Origin: Elusimicrobiota bacterium | Lineage (GTDB): Bacteria > Elusimicrobiota > Elusimicrobia > Elusimicrobiales > Elusimicrobiaceae | NCBI GenBank assembly: GCA_023398295.1 | Contig: JAEWSL010000031.1 | Coordinates: 1 to 38,955 of the forward strand | Direction: 5' to 3' | DNA: 38,955 bases | Shown: piece by piece, positions 1-8,439 of the stretch | How positions within the stretch are numbered: position 1 is the stretch's first letter | How the letters are laid out: each line of letters starts with the position of its first letter | The notes under the pieces: model-generated | Database searches by the model: none | What the model was told of the DNA's origin: nothing | What the model saw: the letters and a program-made list of their open reading frames with translations, nothing else | Program-made: the position numbers and the translations under genes

Positions 1-148
1 CTTCAACTATGCGCGACTTCGCCACCGTCTTGGAATATAGCGGGTACGCTATCGCGCTTAAAACCGCCACAACCATTACCACGATAAGCAGTTCAAGTAA
101 AGTAAATGCCCTGCTGTTTACATTTCTTCTAGATGATAAAAATTTCAT
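1..148 (-). CDS. Type IV prepilin-like protein, C-terminal part cut off by the window edge
   Basis: Read on the minus strand, 49 codons are visible before the window ends. After a short basic leader of about 14 residues comes the prepilin signature FTLLELLIVVMVVAVLSAIA, followed by YPLYSK. This is the class III signal and hydrophobic N-terminal helix of type IV pilins and pseudopilins. A prepilin peptidase would cut before the Phe. The residue before it is Ala, where Gly is commoner but Ala is tolerated. The glutamate at mature position 5 is present. A GGGAGG ribosome binding site lies 5-6 nt before the ATG. The globular part, which decides major pilin versus minor or pseudopilin, lies outside the window. 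Confidence 0.85.
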   Translation of the reverse strand, partial: MKFLSSRRNVNSRAFTLLELLIVVMVVAVLSAIAYPLYSKTVAKSRIVE

Positions 149-278
149 AAACCCTCCCGATAATACAAAGACAGCCAAATAAAAGCAAAACGGCTATGTT
201 GTAACTCGGGTGGGCTGCCAGCTCCCTCCATTATATAAAAAATATCTTGAAATTAACCATTTGCATGTTTTAATCTTA

Positions 279-355
279 TGTTTAACTGGAAAAGCGAAGC
301 TTGACATTTGCCTTGCTTAGCTTACCCCGCTATGGCGCGCCGTTGGCGCGCAAGC
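279..355 (+). repeat. Interspersed palindromic repeat, copy 1
   Basis: This intergenic copy starts with a TGTTTAACTGGAAAAGCGAA-type head, continues with AAGCTTG, ATTTGCC and CTTAGC words, and ends in the palindrome GCGCGCCGTTGGCGCGC. The same arrangement recurs at 3673-3857, 23036-23163, 23287-23360, 23440-23512 and 24057-24211. It lies between the prepilin gene and the ppdK terminator. Short open frames reading through it are translation artefacts. Confidence 0.75.
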
Positions 356-391
356 AAAAAAACCGCCCGCGTTTACGCGGACGGTTTTTTT
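356..391 (-). terminator. Intrinsic terminator of ppdK
   Basis: The arms CCGCCCGCG and CGCGGACGG form a 9-position stem with one C/A mismatch around a TTTA loop, with A-rich and T-rich flanks of six or more bases on either side. It starts 32 bp past the ppdK stop codon on the minus strand. The symmetric A/T flanks mean it could also act in the other direction. Confidence 0.85.
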
Positions 392-423
392 AATAAGCTT
401 ATTTACTTACTTTTATTTCTTAT

Positions 424-3291
424 TTATTTCTTTTTAAGAATATCCTTAGCCTCCGCCTGGGCCGCGCTCAGACGCGCTATCGGCACGCGGAATGGGGAAC
501 AGGAAACGTAATTAAAACCTTCCCTGTGGCAAAATTCCACGCTGGAAGGCTCGCCGCCGTGTTCGCCGCAGATGCCTATCTTAAGATGCTTTTTAACGTT
601 TCTGCCTTCCTTAACGGCATGGCGTATTAAGAAGCCCACGCCCTCCTGGTCAAGGACCTGGAACGGATCCACCTTCAAAATGCCTTCCGCCAGATACGAG
701 GGCACAAAAGCGCCGATATCGTCGCGGGAGAAACCAAAAGTCATCTGCGTTAAGTCGTTTGTGCCAAAAGAGTAAAAATCCACCACGTCGGCAATTTTAT
801 TTGACGTTATCGCCGCGCGCGGTATTTCTATCATCGTGCCCACGGTGTAGGCAATTTTCTTGCCGTACTTTTCGCAGACTTCTTTATGCACTTTTGCGAT
901 AAGCGGTTTTTGATGTATGATTTCTTTATCAATGCATACTACGGGTATCATAATCTCTGGCGTTACTTTAAGGCCTTCTTCGGTAAGTTCCAAAGCGGCT
1001 TCAAAAATAGCCTTTGACTGCATTTCCGTAATCTCGGGATAAGTGATGCCCAAACGTATGCCCCTGTGGCCCATCATCGGGTTGCTTTCGCTTAAGGCGT
1101 CGGCGCGTTTGTCAAACTGTTCTTTGGTAATATTAAGTTCGGAGCAAATGGCGTTAATAGCGTCGGCGCTGTGAGGAATAAACTCGTGAAGCGGAGGGTC
1201 CATTAAACGTATCGTAACGGGATATCCCGCCATGGCTTTTAGCGTGGCTTTAATATCGCCCTTCATATAAGGGAAAATTTCTTCCAGCGCTTTAACCCTT
1301 TCTTCTTTTGTGTCGCACAAAATCATTTTCCTTAACGCAAACAAAGGCTTCTCGGAATTTGCGCCGTAGAACATATGCTCTATACGGAACAAACCAATGC
1401 CCTGCGCGCCAAAAGAACGCGCTTTTGCCGCGTCAGAAGCCGTATCGGCGTTAGCGCGCACGCCAAGCTTTTTAATACCGTCGCAAATCTTAAGGAAGTT
1501 ATTTAAGTTGGCGTTTGTTTCGCTTGCGTCTAACATCGGCATTTTGCCTTCGTAGACAAGGCCGCGCGTGCCGTTAAGAGATATAAAATCTCCCTTCTTA
1601 AAAGTTTTGCCTTTTACGGTCATAGTTTCTTTGGCGATATCAACGTGGATATCGCTGCAGCCCACTATGCAGCATTTGCCCCAGCCGCGCGCGACTAAAG
1701 CCGCGTGAGAAGTCATACCGCCGCGGGCGGTTAAAATGGCCTGCGCGGCGCGCATGCCCTCAACGTCTTCGGGATTTGTTTCCTCGCGCACTAAAATGCA
1801 GGCTTTGCCGTCTTTGCGGGCTAAAATAGCGTCGGCGGAATTAAAAACTATAAAACCGCACGCGCCGCCGGGCCCCGCAGGCAAACCTTTGGCCAGAGGC
1901 TTTGTTGCCGCCTCGGCCTTGGGGTCCACTATCGGATGCAAAAGTTCGTCAAGCTGGTCGGGGCTGACGCGCAGGACCGCTTCCGCCTTATTGATAAGTT
2001 TTTCCTTTGCCATATCAAGCGCAATCTGGACGGCCGCAATGCCGTTTCTTTTGCCGACTCTGCATTGTAAAAGCCAAAGTTTTTCGTTCTCAATGGTAAA
2101 CTCAATATCAAGCATATCTTTATAATGCTTCTCAAGACGTTTTTGTATTTCGTCAAGCTGCTTGTAGGCCTGCGGCATAACTTTTTTAAGACTGTCTTTA
2201 TCGCCGCCGTGGCCGGAGGTGGACCATTCGTTTATAGGCTGCGGCGTCCTGATGCCGGCCACAACGTCTTCGCCCTGAGCGTTTACAAGGTATTCGCCGT
2301 AAAAATGGCTGTCGCCGTTGCCCGGGTTTCTGGTGAAAGCAACGCCCGTTGCGCTGGTGTTGCCCATATTGCCGAAAACCATTGACTGCACGTTTACGGC
2401 GGTGCCCCAGTCGTGGGGGATTTTTTCAATGTTTCTGTAGGCAACCGCGCGCTTGCCGTTCCAGGAGGCAAAAACCGCGCCGATTGCGCCCCAAAGCTGC
2501 TGCATGGGCTCGTCGGGGAAATCGGCCCCTAAAACTTTTTTGACGGTGATTTTGAAATCTTCGCAAAGTTTTTTAAGTTCGGCGGCGGTAAGCTCGGTAT
2601 CTGAACTGTAGCCGCGTTTTTGCTTGACTTGGCCAAGCATCTCGTCAAGAATTTTGCGTATGCCTTTGTCGTCTTTAGGCTCAATGCCGGCGGCTTTTTC
2701 CATCACAACGTCGCTGTACATCATGATGAGGCGGCGGTAAGCGTCGTAGACAAAGCGCTCGTCTCCGGTTTTGGCAATCATACCCGGAATAGTCTTTTGC
2801 GTTAAGCCGACGTTAAGAATAGTCTCCATCATACCCGGCATGGAACTGCGCGCGCCGCTGCGCACGGATACCAAAAGCGGATTTTCCGCCGAGCCGAAAA
2901 TTTTGCCCGTCTCTTTTTCAACTACTTTAAGATTTTTTTCAACCTCGGCTTTCAAGGTTTTGGGGTAGGTTTTTTTGTTGTTCCAGTAGTAAGTGCAAAC
3001 TTCGGTAGTGATGGTAAAACCCGGGGGCACGGGGAGTTTTAATTTGGGGTGGCCCGCCATTTCGGCAAGGTTTGCGCCTTTGCCGCCCAGAAGTTCTTTC
3101 ATGGCGCCGTTGCCGTCTGCAAGGCCCGCGCCGAAGTGATAAACAAACCCTTTATGCTTTTTTATAGGGGAAAAAGTTGCTTTTTTAACTGCTTTCTTAA
3201 CCGCTTTCTTTGCGGTATGTTTTACTGTTTTTACGGCAGCCTTTTTTATTGTTTTTTTGGCTGTCTTTTTTGCTATTTTTTTAGCTGGCAT
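424..3291 (-). CDS. ppdK: Pyruvate, phosphate dikinase with lysine-rich N-terminal tail
   Basis: Interconverts pyruvate, ATP and phosphate with phosphoenolpyruvate, AMP and pyrophosphate; in anaerobic fermenters it often runs in the glycolytic direction. The protein has 955 residues against a usual ~875-890. The order is an ATP-grasp domain (SVRSGARSSMPGM near residue 145), the phosphohistidine domain (GGMTSHAALVARG, His near 527) and a C-terminal TIM-barrel with the catalytic Cys in GICGEHGGEPSS near 905. The extra length is the first ~48 residues, 19 of them Lys, in an AKK-type four-residue rhythm. No other ATG or GTG start precedes the core domain, and GGAGAAA lies before the ATG, so the tail is part of the protein as encoded. 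It is monocistronic, with a terminator at 356-391. Confidence 0.95.
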   Translation of the reverse strand: MPAKKIAKKTAKKTIKKAAVKTVKHTAKKAVKKAVKKATFSPIKKHKGFVYHFGAGLADGNGAMKELLGGKGANLAEMAGHPKLKLPVPPGFTITTEVCTYYWNNKKTYPKTLKAEVEKNLKVVEKETGKIFGSAENPLLVSVRSGARSSMPGMMETILNVGLTQKTIPGMIAKTGDERFVYDAYRRLIMMYSDVVMEKAAGIEPKDDKGIRKILDEMLGQVKQKRGYSSDTELTAAELKKLCEDFKITVKKVLGADFPDEPMQQLWGAIGAVFASWNGKRAVAYRNIEKIPHDWGTAVNVQSMVFGNMGNTSATGVAFTRNPGNGDSHFYGEYLVNAQGEDVVAGIRTPQPINEWSTSGHGGDKDSLKKVMPQAYKQLDEIQKRLEKHYKDMLDIEFTIENEKLWLLQCRVGKRNGIAAVQIALDMAKEKLINKAEAVLRVSPDQLDELLHPIVDPKAEAATKPLAKGLPAGPGGACGFIVFNSADAILARKDGKACILVREETNPEDVEGMRAAQAILTARGGMTSHAALVARGWGKCCIVGCSDIHVDIAKETMTVKGKTFKKGDFISLNGTRGLVYEGKMPMLDASETNANLNNFLKICDGIKKLGVRANADTASDAAKARSFGAQGIGLFRIEHMFYGANSEKPLFALRKMILCDTKEERVKALEEIFPYMKGDIKATLKAMAGYPVTIRLMDPPLHEFIPHSADAINAICSELNITKEQFDKRADALSESNPMMGHRGIRLGITYPEITEMQSKAIFEAALELTEEGLKVTPEIMIPVVCIDKEIIHQKPLIAKVHKEVCEKYGKKIAYTVGTMIEIPRAAITSNKIADVVDFYSFGTNDLTQMTFGFSRDDIGAFVPSYLAEGILKVDPFQVLDQEGVGFLIRHAVKEGRNVKKHLKIGICGEHGGEPSSVEFCHREGFNYVSCSPFRVPIARLSAAQAEAKDILKKK

Positions 3292-3672
3292 ATTTTAAGT
3301 TTCTCCATATATTATGACTTACTTTCGGCGTTCACGGCGCTTTGCGCCGACGCCTCCTGCCCAAAACGATACAAGATACGGCAAAACGCGCGCGCGGCCT
3401 TAGGCCCGCGGGCTTGATATATTCTATTAAATTGTTTGCGCGCGCGCAACGCGCAAGTCAAAAAGCGGGAAATTATTTTTGAAACTTACAAAAGTTTGCC
3501 GTTGACATTGCCGTTCGTTAAACGCTCGCTTGTGTTACCTGCGCGGTTTTTCAAGTTTGAGGCAAATTTGCGTTTGACCTGAAGGCCGCGTGGATTCTTG
3601 AAGCTTGTTTGCTCCTCTGCCACGCGGGCTGCTCCCGCCGCGTATCACAAAGAAGGGAACATAACCCCTTAA
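3292..3672. other. Intergenic region upstream of ppdK, no gene seen
   Basis: GC-rich spacer with runs of GCGC. A short hairpin CGGCGC-TTT-GCGCCG at 3335-3349 lies in the probable ppdK 5' leader. A TAATAT hexamer just before the ppdK ribosome binding site could be a -10 element, but no good -35 element is evident. No coding frame here has family character. Confidence 0.5.
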
Positions 3673-3857
3673 TTCTTCTGTTTAATTGTAAATGCGAAGC
3701 TTGGAATTTGCCAATCTTAGCTTATTTACCAAGGGTGCGCCCAAGCGCACAACCAAAAGAACTGGAAAAGCGAAGCTTGGAATTTGCCTTGCTTAGCCTA
3801 TTTGTGGAGCGTGCGCCAAAGCGCACAACTAAAAGAGCGCGCCTGAGCGCACAGCTA
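3673..3857 (+). repeat. Interspersed palindromic repeat, two tandem copies (copies 2 and 3)
   Basis: Two units follow each other in the same orientation. The first has the head TTCTGTTTAATTG, GCGAAGCTTGGAATTTGCC and the palindrome GTGCGCCCAAGCGCAC. The second has AACTGGAAAAGCGAAGCTTG, CCTTGCTTAGCCTATTTG and the palindrome GTGCGCCAAAGCGCAC, followed by a further GCGCG/GAGCGCAC piece. The block ends about 25 bp before rnhB. An open frame across it (3609-3878) is the translated repeat, not a gene. Confidence 0.75.
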
Positions 3858-3880
3858 AAAAAAATTGCTAAAATCTAGTT

Positions 3881-4591
3881 ATGCTAAACGAGTTTGACAG
3901 AAATTTAATATCCTCCCTGGGCGGAAAAATCCTCGTCGGCGTGGACGAAGCGGGCAGAGGGCCGCTTGCAGGCCCCGTAGTCGCCTGCGCCTGCTATGTG
4001 CCAGAGGACCTGTACCAAAACGAAACGCTTTTACAGATAAACGACAGCAAAAAACTATCCCCCAAAAAGCGGGAGAAATTATTTGCCGAACTCACGCGTC
4101 TGCCCGTAATCTACGCGACCGGTTTTGCCACCGCGCGCGAAATTGACGAGATAAATATTTTGCAAGCCACATTTCTTGCCATGCGCCGCGCGCTTAAAAA
4201 ATTTGACGGCAAAAACATTTTTGCCGCCGTTGACGGAAACAGGGCCATACCGCAAATTTCCTGCGCGCAAAAAACTTTTGTAGGCGGCGACGGCAAATCC
4301 CTTGCAATTGCAACAGCAAGCGTAATTGCAAAGGTAACAAGAGATAATTTTATGCGCATAATTGACAAACAATACCCCATCTACGGCTTTGCCGCACATA
4401 AGGGTTATGGCTGCGCGGCCCATATTGACGCGATAAAAACTTACGGCCCCTGTTCGCAGCACCGCAAAACTTTTGAGCCCGTTTTATCCCTCTGCGGCGG
4501 CCTGCTTTGCTGCGGCCCCGCGCGCCAAAGCATTATGGCGAAAACGCGCATTATTCAAGAAGAAGCGCAAAAAGAGGAAGCAAATGTTTAG
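3881..4591 (+). CDS. rnhB: Ribonuclease HII
   Basis: Cleaves the RNA strand of RNA-DNA hybrids and removes misincorporated ribonucleotides. The hallmark VDEAGRGPLAGPVV near residues 21-34 carries the first Asp-Glu pair. VDGN near 125 and KVTRD near 156 supply the remaining metal-binding Asp residues, and HKGYGC is the conserved motif near 170. At 236 aa the length is slightly above the family norm of ~200, with a divergent tail after QHRKTFEP. No Shine-Dalgarno is visible. A TAAAAT hexamer at 3869-3874 places the expected transcription start at or next to the ATG, so the mRNA may be leaderless. The end overlaps yraN by 8 bp. Confidence 0.95.
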   Translation: MLNEFDRNLISSLGGKILVGVDEAGRGPLAGPVVACACYVPEDLYQNETLLQINDSKKLSPKKREKLFAELTRLPVIYATGFATAREIDEINILQATFLAMRRALKKFDGKNIFAAVDGNRAIPQISCAQKTFVGGDGKSLAIATASVIAKVTRDNFMRIIDKQYPIYGFAAHKGYGCAAHIDAIKTYGPCSQHRKTFEPVLSLCGGLLCCGPARQSIMAKTRIIQEEAQKEEANV

Positions 4592-4958
4592 CTTCAAGCG
4601 GCGCAAAGGCAACGCGGGCGAAGAGGCCGCCGCAGAGGCTCTTAAAAAACTGGGCTGCAAAATAATAGAGCGCAATTTTAACTGCAAAAGCGGCGAGATT
4701 GATATTATAGCCCGCCGCAAAGACGAACTTATTTTTGTTGAAGTTAAACTGCGCGAAGGCGCTTTTGCAAAAGAGTACGGCGGCGCGCTGGGCGCAGTTA
4801 CGGCGGCAAAGCAAGAGCGCATTATAAAAACAGCCCTTCTTTATATCAAACAGTGTAGGCCTTTATACAAATCTCTTCGGTTTGATATAATAACAATAAC
4901 AGACGGCAAATTGGAGCATCTGCAAAACGCTTTTGGCAGCGATAAATATATTTTATAG
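4584..4958 (+). CDS. yraN: YraN family (UPF0102) putative endonuclease
   Basis: A 124-residue protein starting MFSFKRRKGNAGEEAA. It has the family layout: GNAGEEAAAEALKKLGCKIIERNF, split here as a start helix and strand, then GEIDIIARR and FVEVKLRE, which match the Asp...ExK core of the Holliday-resolvase-like fold. The start at 4584 is chosen because GAGGAAG precedes it; the frame stays open further upstream, but that part only shadows rnhB. The 8-bp overlap with rnhB suggests coupled translation, and the rnhB-yraN pair is a common bacterial neighbourhood. Its cellular role is not settled. Confidence 0.9.
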   Translation: MFSFKRRKGNAGEEAAAEALKKLGCKIIERNFNCKSGEIDIIARRKDELIFVEVKLREGAFAKEYGGALGAVTAAKQERIIKTALLYIKQCRPLYKSLRFDIITITDGKLEHLQNAFGSDKYIL

Positions 4959-4967
4959 GAGATTTAT

Positions 4968-5789
4968 ATGACACAGTTTGAACAAATAAAAAAAGCCGCG
5001 GCTTATATTAACAAAAAGACTAAAAATTTCGCTCCGCAAATTGCGATAATTACCGGCAGCGGGCTTGCAAACAGCGTGCCCGAACTGGAAAATAAAACCG
5101 TGATACCCTATAAAAATATCCCGTGTTTTTTGAAGAGCACCGTCGTCGGCCACACGGGCAATTTAATTTTTGGCGTATATAAAGGCAAAAAAATTGTTGT
5201 TATGCAGGGGCGCTTCCATTATTACGAAGGCCACGCGATGAAGGATTTAGCCCTCTCGGTGCGAACGCTTAAAATACTGGGCGCGCAGACTTTAATTGTT
5301 TCGGCGGCCGTCGGCTCGCTTAACGTAAAACTTGTGCCGGGCAGCCTTTGCGTGCTTAAAGACCACATAAACTTTATGGCCACAAACCCGCTTGTCGGCA
5401 ATTACGAACCGCAGTTTGGCCCTATGTTTTTTGATATGTCCCAGGCTTACGATAAAACGCTGCGCCAAAGCGCGCTTAAAATAGCAAAGAAGCATAAAAT
5501 TAACGCCGAAGAGGGCGTTTATCTTTCCGTAAGCGGGCCTAATTTTGAAACGCCTTCCGAAATTAAGGCTTTTAAGACTTTGGGGGCGGACGTCGTCGGT
5601 ATGTCCACCGTGCCGGAGGTGCTTGCCGCAAGGCAGGCGGGCATGCGCGTTTGCGGGCTTTGCTGGTCGGTAAATCTTGCAAGCGGGATTTCAAAAAAAC
5701 CTATAAGCCATCAGGAAACTTTGGCCGAAGGCAAAAAAATTGAGGGCAAATTTAATAAAATCCTTAAGGATTTGCTGCCCCTTTGCTAA
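4968..5789 (+). CDS. punA: Purine nucleoside phosphorylase (PNP/MTAP family II)
   Basis: Splits purine nucleosides with phosphate into the base and (deoxy)ribose 1-phosphate for salvage. The 273-aa length is normal. Visible family motifs are GSGLANSV (phosphate loop) near residue 30, VVGHTGNLIFG near 60, QGRFHYYEGH near 85, VSAAVGSLN near 115, SGPNFETPSEIKAFKTLGAD near 190 and GMSTVPEVLAARQAGM near 212. Hydrophobic residues before the catalytic Asn region read SVNLASGIS, a variant of the usual TNxAAG. The ribosome binding site AGGAG lies 6 nt before the ATG and 9 bp after the yraN stop, so it is co-transcribed. Confidence 0.93.
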   Translation: MTQFEQIKKAAAYINKKTKNFAPQIAIITGSGLANSVPELENKTVIPYKNIPCFLKSTVVGHTGNLIFGVYKGKKIVVMQGRFHYYEGHAMKDLALSVRTLKILGAQTLIVSAAVGSLNVKLVPGSLCVLKDHINFMATNPLVGNYEPQFGPMFFDMSQAYDKTLRQSALKIAKKHKINAEEGVYLSVSGPNFETPSEIKAFKTLGADVVGMSTVPEVLAARQAGMRVCGLCWSVNLASGISKKPISHQETLAEGKKIEGKFNKILKDLLPLC

Positions 5790-5846
5790 ATCAGCAGAAT
5801 TTTGCCAAACCGCCGCGGCGGCAGAGCGTACCGCGAAAAATAAAAA

Positions 5847-7286
5847 ATGTTTAATAATGTCTTAAGGCTGGGCAAGGAAACTTTAATTTACGGCACTTCT
5901 ACGATTGCCGCAAGGCTGTTTAACTTTTTTCTTGTTCCCGTCTACACCTATTATCTTGCCACGGCCGACTACGGCGTTGTAGCTACCGTATTTGCCTTCA
6001 TGGCCCTAATTAACATAATTTACCAGTACGGCATGGACCAAGCCTATTTGCGCTTTCGTCAGGAAGACGGCTCGCTTGATACATTTTCCACCCCGTTTTT
6101 GGCGGTGCTCGGGACGGCTTTTATTTTATCTGCGGTAATTTTTGCCTCAAGCCCGCTTATTGCGCAATGTCTGGGCATAGGGGCAAAAAACGCAAATCTT
6201 ATAAAACTTTCCTCTGCGGTGATGGCAATTGACGCGCTTAATATTGTGCCTTTTGCAAAGCTGCGCTTTGAGCACCGCGCGTGGCATTTTGTGGGCGTTA
6301 GGACGGCTTCCATAATAGTAAACGTCATAGGCAATATTTTGGCGCTGGCTTATTTTAAGACGGGCGTTGAGGGCATTTTTATCGCGGGGATATTTGCTTC
6401 CTGCACGTCGCTTTTACTGCTTGCTTTTGTGATAAAAGAAGATTTGCATTTTAATTTTGATAAAAACCTTTTCAAAAAAATGTTTGCCTTTGCCTGGCCC
6501 TTTGTGCCCGCCGGCGCGGCAAGCATTTTGGTAAATGTTATAGATAAGCCGCTGCTGTCGCACTTGGCGGGGTTAAGCGCGGTGGGCGTTTATCAGGCCA
6601 ATTTCAAAATCGGCGTTTTTATGATGCTTGTGGTTTCAATGTTTGACCAGGCCTGGCGGCCCTTTTTTATACAGGAAAGCGCAAAAGAAAACTGCAAAGA
6701 AATTTTTGCGCAGATATTTACTTATTTTGCCGCCCTCTCAACATGGGTGTTTTTGGGGCTTGTGTTTTTGATGCCTGCCATAATTAAAACTTCTTTTTGG
6801 GGATATCATCTTATCCATCAAAATTACTGGGGAGGCATAAAAATAATACCTCTTGTTTTGGGAGGCTATCTCTTTTACGGCTTTTATATAAACTTTATGA
6901 TAGCACCCGTGCTGACCAAAAAAACGCGCGTTCTAATGTGGATTACCCTTGGCGGCGCGCTTGCAAGCGTGCTTACCAATATTACAGTCGTGCCGCGCGC
7001 GGGCATTATCGGCGCGGGCTGGGCCATTTTAATAAGCTATTTTGTTATGGCGGCAAGTTTGTTTATTTTCCTTCAGAAAAACTATCCGATTAAATACGAG
7101 TACCGCAAATTAAGCCTAATCTTCGGCTGCGTTTTTTTAATGCTGTTGCTTAACTTCTACACCGCGCGCTTTGGCGCGGCGCACGGCGTTGCGCTTAAAG
7201 TAATTGCGCTTTGCATATATCCGTTTGCTATGACGTGCGTAATAACTTCAAAGCGCGCCGCGCCCGCCTGCGGCTGCAATAAATAA
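5847..7286 (+). CDS. Polysaccharide flippase, Wzx/MATE-like (oligosaccharide export family)
   Basis: A 479-residue, strongly hydrophobic protein with about 12-14 predicted membrane segments and few polar stretches. It starts with RLGKETLIYGTSTIAARLFN, the typical entry of polysaccharide biosynthesis flippases (a Gly-rich first helix with an Arg-Leu-Phe pair), and has GMDQAYLRF near residue 63. It would move lipid-linked glycan across the inner membrane. It follows the phosphorylase by 57 bp, with no clear ribosome binding site before the ATG. The C-terminus ends 4 bp from the convergent gene at 7291. The WecA-type transferase at 8440 may supply its lipid-linked substrate, but that link is inference. 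Confidence 0.88.
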   Translation: MFNNVLRLGKETLIYGTSTIAARLFNFFLVPVYTYYLATADYGVVATVFAFMALINIIYQYGMDQAYLRFRQEDGSLDTFSTPFLAVLGTAFILSAVIFASSPLIAQCLGIGAKNANLIKLSSAVMAIDALNIVPFAKLRFEHRAWHFVGVRTASIIVNVIGNILALAYFKTGVEGIFIAGIFASCTSLLLLAFVIKEDLHFNFDKNLFKKMFAFAWPFVPAGAASILVNVIDKPLLSHLAGLSAVGVYQANFKIGVFMMLVVSMFDQAWRPFFIQESAKENCKEIFAQIFTYFAALSTWVFLGLVFLMPAIIKTSFWGYHLIHQNYWGGIKIIPLVLGGYLFYGFYINFMIAPVLTKKTRVLMWITLGGALASVLTNITVVPRAGIIGAGWAILISYFVMAASLFIFLQKNYPIKYEYRKLSLIFGCVFLMLLLNFYTARFGAAHGVALKVIALCIYPFAMTCVITSKRAAPACGCNK

Positions 7287-7290
7287 TTTT

Positions 7291-7620
7291 TTATTTTTTG
7301 AAGATAAACATCGCGGCTACTATCAAAAACAGGAAGCCGACATAATGATTCCAGCGCAGACTTTCTTTAAGATATAAAACGCTGAAAACGGCAAAAACGG
7401 CCAGCGTAATTATTTCCTGCATTCCTTTTAACTGCGCCGCGCTGTAATAAGCGTGTCCGATGCGATTTGCCGGTACCTGAAAGCAATATTCCACAAAAGC
7501 GATAAGCCAGCTGACAAGCACTACAAGCCAAAGCGCTCTGTCCTTATACTTTAGATGCCCGTACCACGCAAACGTCATAAAAATATTTGACGCAATTAAA
7601 AGCAAAATCGGTTTATACAT
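7291..7620 (-). CDS. DUF486 (DMT-like) small membrane protein
   Basis: A 109-residue protein with four hydrophobic segments. It matches the DUF486 pattern: an N-terminal helix with FMTFAWYGHLK, then VPANRIG near residue 53, SAAQLKGMQEIITL and FSVLYLKESLRWN, ending in a helix with FIFKK. The family resembles a half-size drug/metabolite transporter, and its substrate is unknown. The start at 7620 (MYKPILLL) is preferred over an upstream in-frame ATG because GGCGGGTGT precedes it and homologues begin here. The gene is convergent with the flippase. Confidence 0.85.
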   Translation of the reverse strand: MYKPILLLIASNIFMTFAWYGHLKYKDRALWLVVLVSWLIAFVEYCFQVPANRIGHAYYSAAQLKGMQEIITLAVFAVFSVLYLKESLRWNHYVGFLFLIVAAMFIFKK

Positions 7621-7745
7621 ACACCCGCCGCAAAGCGACGCGCGCAAAAAAGCGCCCTAACTTCCACAAAGACCTTTATACGCCTATATACAACCTGTGC
7701 CTATATATAAATTTTACATCTTTTGAGGAGAAATTAGCATCGTCC

Positions 7746-8402
7746 CTATTTTACGCTCAGCAGTTCCAGCTCGGCCGATACTATGTTATAGCCGTCCCTC
7801 ACCGTTATCTTCTTGGGCAAAAGCCTGCCGTCAAAAACTTCGTAGTCTTCAAAAATAAACGCTTTTTTGACTATTGTTCGCACCTGTTCCATTTTATAAG
7901 GATAGCTTTTGCCGCGCTTGAAATAATATTTATTTAGATATTTGCCCTGACGGAAAGATATAACTTCCTCCCCCGCCGTATTAACCGTCGCGTTTATAAA
8001 ACGCGACGGCGCGCCGAGCAAAACGCGCAAAATATCTTCAAAAGTTTCCTGCGAGCGCGCGTCCATAAAACCTTTCATAATGAAATCATACTTAAAATCG
8101 TCGTCTTTATAAGAGGCCAAAAGAAATTTTGTAATAAACCCGCCCATAACCTTAATTTGCGCCCCGCCGTCCGGTCGGCGCGCGCAGGTAAAAAGAAGGG
8201 AGGAATATTGCTTTTTTGCATGAAGAGAAAGCTTAAAAACGTAAGTAACCGCGCCCGCCTCAGACGCAGATAAAACCGCGTAGCTGCGCGAGGGCGCAGC
8301 AGACTGCCCGTCTTTTACTGCGCTAAAACACCCGCAAAGCAGAAAACTTAAAATAAAACTAGAAATAGTTAAACGCGCAAAACCAATTTTTTTTATTTTC
8401 AT
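7746..8402 (-). CDS. Outer-membrane-type lipoprotein of unknown function
   Basis: A 218-residue protein with a basic start, a hydrophobic segment and the lipobox FLLCGC, so lipidation at Cys 25 is expected. The rest is mixed beta/alpha with no catalytic motif that I recognise. The late part (RQGKYLNKYYFKRGKSYPYK, then KKITVRDGYNIVSAELELLSV) is a strand-rich pattern like LolA/LolB-fold lipoproteins, but I would not assign a role. It is divergent from the transferase gene at 8440 with only 37 bp between the starts. A run of six G lies about 12 nt before the ATG. Confidence 0.8.
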   Translation of the reverse strand: MKIKKIGFARLTISSFILSFLLCGCFSAVKDGQSAAPSRSYAVLSASEAGAVTYVFKLSLHAKKQYSSLLFTCARRPDGGAQIKVMGGFITKFLLASYKDDDFKYDFIMKGFMDARSQETFEDILRVLLGAPSRFINATVNTAGEEVISFRQGKYLNKYYFKRGKSYPYKMEQVRTIVKKAFIFEDYEVFDGRLLPKKITVRDGYNIVSAELELLSVK

Positions 8403-8439
8403 CTATACTTTAACCCCCCGCTTTTTATATTATATTATT
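8403..8439. promoter_or_regulatory. Short divergent promoter region
   Basis: 37 bp separate two divergent start codons. On the plus strand, overlapping TATATT hexamers at 8426-8431 and 8431-8436 put the expected start within a few nt of the ATG at 8440. On the minus strand the same A/T block reads TATAAT, suited to the lipoprotein gene. The plus-strand gene has no Shine-Dalgarno. Confidence 0.5.

Noticed and set aside
308..511. Plus-strand frame of 67 codons
   Set aside because: It runs through a repeat, the ppdK terminator and the antisense of ppdK; no coding support.
3609..3878. Open frame of 89 codons, sharing an AYLPRVRPSAQPKE string with the minus frame at 22727-23170
   Set aside because: Both frames are translations of the interspersed repeat in the same phase; no ribosome binding site or family match, and the second frame overlaps the portal gene start.
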